Assembly: GCA_003135035.1 (NCBI GenBank)
Contig: PLDE01000273.1
Coordinates: 1 to 10,662, forward strand
From: Candidatus Dormiibacterota bacterium
GTDB lineage: Bacteria; Chloroflexota; Dormibacteria; Aeolococcales; Bog-877
Length of the DNA: 10,662 nucleotides
Reading direction: 5' to 3'
The notes beneath the pieces are model-generated. The model did no database searches, was not told the DNA's origin, and saw nothing but the letters and a program-made list of their open reading frames with translations. A program made the translations under genes and the position numbers. This document shows positions 7,301-10,662 of the stretch, one piece after another. Position 1 is the stretch's first letter, and every line of letters starts with the position of its first letter.

Positions 7301-7955
7301 CTTCGGCATCATCCTGATCCACGTAGTGGCAGTCGTTGGTGGCGACCAGGGGCAGGTCGGTCTCGCGGGCCATCTGGATCAGGCCCTCGCGGACAACCCG
7401 CTCCTCCTCCATGCCGTGATCCTGGATCTCCAAAAAGAAGCCGTCCGGGCCGAGGATCTGGGAGTACTCGGTGGCGATCGCCAGCGCCCCTTCCCGATCG
7501 CCGGCCAAGAGGCGCTGGGGAATTTCCCCGCCGATGCATCCCGACAGACCGATCAGACCGGCGGCGTGCTCGGCCAGCAGTTCGTGATCGATGCGCGGCT
7601 TGTAGTAGAACCCCTCGAGGTGAGCCTTGCTGACCAGCTTGACGAGATTGGCATAGCCTTGCTGGTCCCGGGCCAGGAGGATCAGGTGAAAGGGATCGCG
7701 GTCGGCCCGGCCCTCCTTCTGGAGATGTGAGCGCGCCGCCACGTAGACCTCGCAGCCGATGATGGGCGTGATCCCCACCTCGCCGGCGGCCTGGTAGAAA
7801 TCGATGGCGCCAGCCAACACGCCATGGTCGGTGATGGCGATCGCGCTCTGACCGAGATCGTGCGCTCGCTGGGCCAGGCCCTTGACCGGGGCGGCCCCGT
7901 CGAGCAGCGAGAACTCGGAGTGAGTGTGGAGGTGGGCGAACTGGACAGAGGGCAT
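4329..7955 (-). CDS. dnaE: DNA polymerase III subunit alpha (DnaE1-type replicase)
   Basis: This is the catalytic subunit of the replicative DNA polymerase, 1208 residues, full length. The N-terminal PHP domain shows HLHTHSEFSLLDG (8-20), AITDHG, IIGCEVYV, EIQDHG and ATNDCHY, so the metal ligands that are lost in the E. coli protein look retained. The polymerase core carries PDIDIDF at 400-406, giving catalytic Asp401 and Asp403, and KMDFLG with Asp556 as the third carboxylate. GPGRGSAAGS, the helix-hairpin-helix segment near 835-870 (LQHIKNVGES), the clamp-binding QIALFD (922-927) and an OB-fold at about 990-1060 follow in order. An acidic, low-complexity linker (about 1062-1093) leads to the C-terminal tau-binding region. 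ATG 7955 starts directly at the PHP domain; AGGAAG lies 12 bp upstream. It follows the methyltransferase after 81 bp. This OB-containing layout separates it from PolC and from the error-prone DnaE2. Confidence 0.96.
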   Translation of the reverse strand: MPSVQFAHLHTHSEFSLLDGAAPVKGLAQRAHDLGQSAIAITDHGVLAGAIDFYQAAGEVGITPIIGCEVYVAARSHLQKEGRADRDPFHLILLARDQQGYANLVKLVSKAHLEGFYYKPRIDHELLAEHAAGLIGLSGCIGGEIPQRLLAGDREGALAIATEYSQILGPDGFFLEIQDHGMEEERVVREGLIQMARETDLPLVATNDCHYVDQDDAEAHDVLLCIQTGSRLDDPKRLRFSGPHFYVSSADEMASKFSYCLEAVNNSWAIASRCRFEPLLDQRLLPTYDVPAGQDADGLLQLVASEGLRQRCRGEEPAGEYLERLSYELGVIRETGFAAYFLIVWDFTRAGREEGVKIGPGRGSAAGSLVAYSLGITNVDPLQYGLIFERFLNLERISMPDIDIDFDVAGRARVIDYVNRRYGTDRVAQIVTYGTMAARAALRDVGRVQNVPLPEVDQLAKLVPIRPGVTLDAALLESKELKAAYDGQPWARRLVDTARRLEGISRNAGTHAAGVVIAPGPLTDYVPLQRATSNREAIVTQFDMDGVQKIGLLKMDFLGLENLSIIEETLDNIASQRGIRPDLEAIPLDDEATYDLLARGDTLGVFQMEQQGGRRIVMEMRPRSIEDMAVAVALNRPGVIEGGATDLYMKRRRGVDPITYLLPELEPILKETHGVIIYQDQVMQIAAQAAGFSLGAADLLRAAMGKKDKAKMTAQRQRFLEGAMARGVAEKTAVDLFDYIDYFAGYGFNKAHAVAYGLISYQTAYLKANYPLEFMAALLNSKASDFERLKRAIQDAQARGIVVHPPDINRSRAPFSVLVKERSEKDGLGAKDEILYGLQHIKNVGESAAQTLVDVRETGGPFLSLIDLCTRVRGHELNRRALEALIRSGAADLLGDRGLLLAQLDSAMRRAEIAARERDSGQIALFDAEPAETARSTDETPQWVVESLTEEMQRERLAWEREHLGLYLSEHPLQRLSQQLSQRTDTAVSDLARLEGSVVQVGGSVRECRRVQARSGEAMAFAQLEDLTGVCEVVVFPSLYQKAAVLLQADGVVVVRGRVEVGARRGVPNRGGASPTPNGLEGEESTEPTAAEEPEEARVIAEEVLALDDPALADWRASAVVHVHAHQGGEDELRRLALVLQDNSGQSLVVLHLRDGEGDHELELGREHLAAAGPALESAVVALFGPGSYQIEAIRTMAPPPRFRGRSR

Positions 7956-7979
7956 AGCTGGGCGGGGCTTCCTGGAATC

Positions 7980-7996
7980 GGGGGGTGTCCTCCCCC
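7980..7996. other. G5/C5 hairpin in the spacer before dnaE
   Basis: A run of six G (7980-7985) faces five C (7992-7996) across a six-base loop in the 81-bp gap between the methyltransferase stop and the dnaE start. On the minus strand it lies 24-41 bases before dnaE. No T-tract follows, so an attenuator, pause or processing site is possible but unproven. No dnaE promoter is obvious in this spacer. Confidence 0.25.
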
Positions 7997-8036
7997 TCAG
8001 GGACTCAGTATCGGAGATTGGGCGGAAACGAGGCGG

Positions 8037-9317
8037 TCAGGTCCGGCGCAGCAGAACGACGGTCTCGAAGTGGTAGGTCTGGGGAAACATGTCGATCAGG
8101 CGAATTCGCTCGAGACGGTAGGCCCCCAGTTTGCAGAGGGTGTTCAGGTCGCGGGCCAGGGCCGAGACCTCGCAGCTGAGGTAGACCAAAGCCGGCGGCC
8201 CGGAGACGCGAAGCCAATCGCGCAGCCCGGGGGCGAGGCCGGCTCGAGGTGGATCTAGGACGACCGCCCGAGCCGAGGTCTGCCGGGGCAGTTCCGTCTC
8301 GACCGGGCCGCAAACGATGCTGACCCGCCCCGGCGCGTACATCTCGGCATGGAGCTGGCAGAGCCGAGCCGCCACCGGGTTGGACTCGATCACAGTAACG
8401 TCAGCTCCGATATCGACCAGCCGGAGGCTGAGGACGCCCACCCCGCCATAGGCGTCCACCACGTGAACCCCGGCGACCTCCTCCCCGAGAAACTCGACCA
8501 CCGTCTCGTAGAGTGACTCCACGCTTGCCTGGCTGACCTGGATGAAGGAGTCGGGAAAGATCCTGAACTCCCGGCCCCGATAACTGAGGCTGGTTGACTC
8601 GTCGGTGACGGTCAACCCCGGGCCGAGCGCGGCGGCGCTGGCGACCTCGGCGCTGAGGCGGCCCTCCGGTCGGGTATCGACCAGCAGCTGCTGTCCGCTC
8701 TCGCCCACCGTCATCTGCACGGTCTGCACCCCGCGTCCCTGGACAGCCACAGCATTGCCTACCGCGCTCAGCGATTCCGTGATGGTCGGATGGTGGATCA
8801 GGCAATCGGACACACCCACCACCCGATAACTCGATCGCGACTTGAACCCGAGCGGCGGACCTTCACTGCTGCGGTGGAACTCGCCCCGCCAGCGGTAGTG
8901 CCAGGGCTCGGCCGAGCCGACCGTCTCGAGCTCGCCGGCCAGCTCGAGCCCCTCGCCCGCCAGTGCCCGGCGCAGGACGGCCTCCTTGGTCGCCAGTTGG
9001 TACGGGTAGGCCAGGTGCTGCAGATGACATCCCCCGCAGGAGCCGAAGTAGGGACAGGGTGGCTCGACCCGGTGCGCTGAAGACCGGTGCACCTGGGTGG
9101 TGTCGGCGAAGGCGTGGCGGCGGTGGACCTTGGTCACGGTGGCGGAGACCTCTTCTCCGGGCATGGCACCGAAGAGGAACACCACAAATCCGGAGACCCT
9201 CCCCACGCCCAACCCGCGATGGGCCATCTCCGTGCACTCCAAGCGAACCTCGTCGCCGTGGTGCAGCGGCGCGCTCGGCCGAACGCTGCCATTGCCGGGC
9301 CCGGTCCCGCCCGGCAA
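8037..9317 (-). CDS. rlmD: RlmD/RumA/TrmA-family RNA (uracil-C5)-methyltransferase
   Basis: This enzyme transfers methyl from SAM to C5 of a uridine in RNA, by family most often 23S rRNA. Its 426 residues comprise an N-terminal TRAM RNA-binding domain (about 18-76), a 4Fe-4S site with Cys88, Cys94, Cys97 (CPYFGSCGGC) and Cys172, a central RNA-binding insert, and a Rossmann methyltransferase. The last shows FIQVSQ (258-263; family usually has Asn where Ser is), SAM loop VDAYGGVG, DPPRAG (355-360), nucleophile Cys382 in YLSCE, and Glu418 near HFETVVLL as likely base. The iron-sulfur cysteines argue for RlmD/RlmCD rather than TrmA, but the exact uridine cannot be read from sequence. The start is the TTG at 9317, 10 bp after gatB; the next in-frame ATG would cut the TRAM domain. 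A strong hairpin covers this start. Confidence 0.9.
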   Translation of the reverse strand: MPGGTGPGNGSVRPSAPLHHGDEVRLECTEMAHRGLGVGRVSGFVVFLFGAMPGEEVSATVTKVHRRHAFADTTQVHRSSAHRVEPPCPYFGSCGGCHLQHLAYPYQLATKEAVLRRALAGEGLELAGELETVGSAEPWHYRWRGEFHRSSEGPPLGFKSRSSYRVVGVSDCLIHHPTITESLSAVGNAVAVQGRGVQTVQMTVGESGQQLLVDTRPEGRLSAEVASAAALGPGLTVTDESTSLSYRGREFRIFPDSFIQVSQASVESLYETVVEFLGEEVAGVHVVDAYGGVGVLSLRLVDIGADVTVIESNPVAARLCQLHAEMYAPGRVSIVCGPVETELPRQTSARAVVLDPPRAGLAPGLRDWLRVSGPPALVYLSCEVSALARDLNTLCKLGAYRLERIRLIDMFPQTYHFETVVLLRRT

Positions 9318-9323
9318 TGGCAG
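9286..9323. repeat. Perfect 15-bp inverted repeat over the methyltransferase start
   Basis: CTGCCATTGCCGGGC (9286-9300) is the exact reverse complement of GCCCGGCAATGGCAG (9309-9323), with an 8-bp loop. On the minus strand it begins 4 bases after the gatB stop codon, holds the TTG start (9317-9315) in its 5' arm and runs into the first eleven codons. A smaller hairpin, AGGGC-TTCA-GCCCT (9322-9335 including flank), contains the gatB TGA. No T-tract follows. Confidence 0.85.
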
Positions 9324-9327
9324 GGCT

Positions 9328-10662
9328 TCAGCCCTCGGAGCGGGGCAGGCGCTGGCGCAGGAGTTGATTCACCACCGAGGCGTTGGCCCGCCCTTTCGAC
9401 ATGGCCATCACCGCTCCCACCAGACGGTCCAGGGCACGGTCCTGCCCGCCCTGGTAGTCGGCAGCCGCCTGCGCGTTTTGGGCCAGAGCCTGGTCTACCA
9501 TGGCGGTGATCTCGGAGACGTCGGAAACCTGCCCCAGCCCCTCCCGGCGGATCAGCTCGGCGGGCATCTCACCGCTCTCAAAGGCCCGGCCGAGAACCTC
9601 CTTGGCCACCTCCGCCGTCGCCTGCTGAGTCTCGACCATCTTGAGCAGTTCCGCCAACGCGGCCGGGCTGATCCTGCAGGTATCGACCTCCAGGTTGGCG
9701 GCATTGCAAAGGCCCTGGAGATCTCCCAGCTGCCAGTTGGCCGCCAGCTGCGGGGAGACGCCCAGACCCACCACCTCTTCGAAGAACCGGGAGTCAGCGG
9801 GCCGACCGGTCAGCAGCAGAGCCTGGACCTCGGCGAGGCCGTATTGCTTCTCAAAGCGGATCCGTCGAGCCGCCGGCAGCTCGGGAAGATCCCCCCTGAT
9901 CTCCTCGACCTGAGCTCGGGAGATGAGGAGGGGGGGCAGGTCGGGCTCGGGAAAGTACCGGTACTCCTGGGCCTCCTCCTTGCTCCGCTGGGAGACCGTC
10001 CGCTGCTCCAGCTCGCTCCAGCCCCGGGTCTCCTGGGCCAAGCGGCCACCCTCGTCAAGGACCTCGCGCTGCCGGCCAAGTTCGTACTCCAGGGCCCGCT
10101 GCACACTGCGGAAGGAGTTCATGTTCTTGACCTCGACCTTGACCCCGAGCTCCTCGGCTCCGGTGGGCCGGAGCGAGATGTTGGCGTCGCAGCGAAGGCT
10201 CCCCTCCTCCATGTTGCCATCGTTGACACCGATGTAGGTGAGTAGCTGGCGCAGCGCCACCAGATAGCCTCTCGCCTCGGCCGGAGACTTCAGGTCCGGC
10301 TCCCCCACGATCTCCATCAGCGGCACACCAGCGCGGTTTAGGTCGACCAGCGAAAACGTCGAGGTCTGGATCTCACCCGAGTGGTGCAGGGTGCCGGTGT
10401 CCTCCTCAAGATGCACTCGGGTGATCGCCCCCCGCACCGTCCGCCCCGTGAGCTCGAACTCGAGCCAGCCGTTCCGGGAGAGCGGCAGATCGTACTGGGA
10501 GATCTGATACCCCTTGGGGAGGTCTGGGTAGAAGTAGTTCTTGCGGTCGAATTTGGTGAACTCGGGAATCTCGCAATTCAGCGCCAGCGCCGTGCGCAGG
10601 GTCAGCCGCACTCCTTCCGCGTTGATGACCGGCAGGGCGCCGGGCAGGCCGAGGCAGACCGG
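9328..10662 (-). CDS. gatB: Asp-tRNA(Asn)/Glu-tRNA(Gln) amidotransferase subunit B, N-terminus cut by window edge
   Basis: GatB binds the mischarged tRNA and, with GatA and GatC, amidates Asp-tRNA(Asn) or Glu-tRNA(Gln). The visible 444 residues begin with [18 protein letters not shown] at the right edge, the zinc-motif region found about 40-60 residues into GatB, so a short N-terminal piece lies outside. Typical segments follow: [20 protein letters not shown], the kinase-like catalytic core with [15 protein letters not shown] and [17 protein letters not shown], then the helical and YqeY-like tail ending in M-S-K-G-R-A-N and VVNQLLRQ. Stop TGA is at 9330-9328. gatC and gatA probably lie further right, as is common. 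It appears to be cotranscribed with the methyltransferase and perhaps dnaE. Its presence implies that Asn- or Gln-tRNA is at least partly made by the indirect route here. Confidence 0.96.
   Translation of the reverse strand, partial: PVCLGLPGALPVINAEGVRLTLRTALALNCEIPEFTKFDRKNYFYPDLPKGYQISQYDLPLSRNGWLEFELTGRTVRGAITRVHLEEDTGTLHHSGEIQTSTFSLVDLNRAGVPLMEIVGEPDLKSPAEARGYLVALRQLLTYIGVNDGNMEEGSLRCDANISLRPTGAEELGVKVEVKNMNSFRSVQRALEYELGRQREVLDEGGRLAQETRGWSELEQRTVSQRSKEEAQEYRYFPEPDLPPLLISRAQVEEIRGDLPELPAARRIRFEKQYGLAEVQALLLTGRPADSRFFEEVVGLGVSPQLAANWQLGDLQGLCNAANLEVDTCRISPAALAELLKMVETQQATAEVAKEVLGRAFESGEMPAELIRREGLGQVSDVSEITAMVDQALAQNAQAAADYQGGQDRALDRLVGAVMAMSKGRANASVVNQLLRQRLPRSEG

Noticed and set aside
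6423-7730. 435-codon open frame on the plus strand opposite dnaE
   Set aside because: It is the GC-bias shadow of dnaE, with no recognisable domain and no ribosome site; the opposite strand encodes unmistakable polymerase motifs.
9097-10245. 382-codon open frame on the plus strand opposite gatB and the methyltransferase
   Set aside because: It spans two well-supported reverse-strand genes and shows no family motif; it is a shadow frame.
1-10662. CRISPR array, insertion sequence, toxin-antitoxin or defence genes
   Set aside because: No regularly spaced repeats, transposase motifs or defence-type domains were found on either strand.

Overview
The window is high-GC bacterial DNA with dense, compact coding. 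The dominant content is conserved core metabolism plus information processing. The gene families seen are a DUF664/DinB-type C-terminus, a CoA-acylating methylmalonate-semialdehyde dehydrogenase beside a class-III aminotransferase, a two-repeat YggT, a DnaE1-type replicase with an intact-looking PHP domain, and a GatB needed for indirect aminoacylation. Together with a leaderless-looking promoter they fit a high-GC lineage such as Actinomycetota, Chloroflexota or a related deep-branching phylum. That placement is inference; no phylogenetic marker was compared.

Layout. Bases 1-100 hold the last 32 codons of a DUF664-like gene (+). Bases 101-767 carry no convincing gene. This gap contains a degenerate tRNA-like sequence that ends in a perfect T-arm and CCA (best match: tRNA-Leu(CAA)), a compact stem-loop 50 nt downstream of it, and a direct repeat just before the next gene. 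Bases 768-3666 (+) are a two-gene operon, an mmsA-type dehydrogenase and a class-III aminotransferase, joined through a tiny 4-codon ORF with two successive TGATG overlaps. The pair would convert a beta-amino acid (beta-alanine or 3-aminoisobutyrate) to its semialdehyde and then to acetyl-CoA or propionyl-CoA. Bases 3750-4319 (+) are a small four-helix YggT membrane protein, probably with its own leaderless promoter.

From 4329 to the right edge everything is on the minus strand, in transcription order gatB (5' end outside the window), an RlmD/RumA-type RNA m5U methyltransferase, then dnaE. The gatB-methyltransferase junction is only 10 bp and contains a perfect 15-bp inverted repeat that covers the methyltransferase start codon. 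yggT and dnaE converge with 9 bp between their stop codons, inside a small hairpin.

I do not see a novel multi-gene defence, mobile or CRISPR-like system here. The most interesting signals are small: the start-codon hairpin of the methyltransferase, the tRNA relic, the chained stop-start junction in the catabolic operon, and the repeat upstream of that operon.
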